12,358 nt of DNA from Turicibacter sp. (GTDB lineage: Bacteria > Bacillota > Bacilli > MOL361 > Turicibacteraceae), in NCBI GenBank assembly GCA_030531025.1, contig JAUMTV010000090.1:1-12358 (forward strand). Direction: 5' to 3'. Every line of letters begins with the position of its first letter. Position 1 is the first letter of the stretch. The translations under genes were made by a program, and so were the position numbers. Of this stretch, positions 12,358 through 12,358 are shown one piece after another. Below the pieces are notes generated by a model. The model saw only the letters and a list, made by a program, of their open reading frames with translations, ran no database searches and had not been told where the DNA came from.

Positions 12358-12358
12358 G

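Overview
This window comes from a low-GC Bacillota chromosome. The coding DNA is AT-rich, Shine-Dalgarno sites are strong (AGGAGG), intrinsic terminators are short and U-tailed, promoters are of the TTGACA/TATAAT type, and TGA is used as a stop. A superoxide-reductase-type protein and a thiamine-salvage operon would suit a gut anaerobe or microaerophile such as Turicibacter or another Erysipelotrichia-like lineage. That placement is an inference and was not tested.

Left part (1-5224). After the terminator of an off-window gene come an HTH-desulforedoxin-superoxide reductase fusion (222-806) and a membrane-anchored alpha/beta hydrolase (932-1666), which ends in a long bidirectional terminator. 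On the minus strand follow a YajO-like aldo/keto reductase (1823-2803), whose candidate promoter overlaps a dyad, and its probable TetR-type regulator (2964-3539). Next is a decayed stretch: a GNAT acetyltransferase lacking its N-terminus (3681-4058), a hairpin-dense GC-richer island (about 4050-4130), and a well-initiated but quickly stopped GNAT-like N-terminal fragment (4107-4288). An AraC-type regulator (4388-5224) follows, with its own terminator.

Centre (5225-9573). A divergent control region holds a near-consensus forward promoter and two 16-bp direct repeats 43 bp apart. It faces the AraC gene on one side. On the other it precedes a YghZ-type L-glyceraldehyde-3-phosphate reductase (5539-6528), which is followed by an AAC(6')-I-like acetyltransferase (6598-7047). 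A strong promoter, a TPP riboswitch and a transcription-attenuating terminator then control thiM-thiE-thiD, which overlap or couple translationally. The product set fits salvage of the thiazole and pyrimidine precursors of thiamine; no thiC or thiG is present here.

Right part (9574-12358). A lone 499-residue P-loop ATPase with a C-terminal winged-helix segment (9650-11149) has no upstream Shine-Dalgarno. It is followed by a 32-residue single-pass membrane protein with its own ribosome-binding site and terminator (11264-11362, minus) and a 127-residue four-helix membrane protein (11511-11894, minus). The last 430 bases have no convincing complete gene. A minus-strand reading frame runs off the right edge.

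No rRNA, tRNA, intact insertion sequence or CRISPR array was found. The points most worth a second look are the HTH-Dx-SOR fusion with an internal start exactly at the desulfoferrodoxin boundary, the repeat-bearing AraC/reductase control region, the broken GNAT locus with its hairpin island, the isolated ATPase, and the 32-residue membrane protein.
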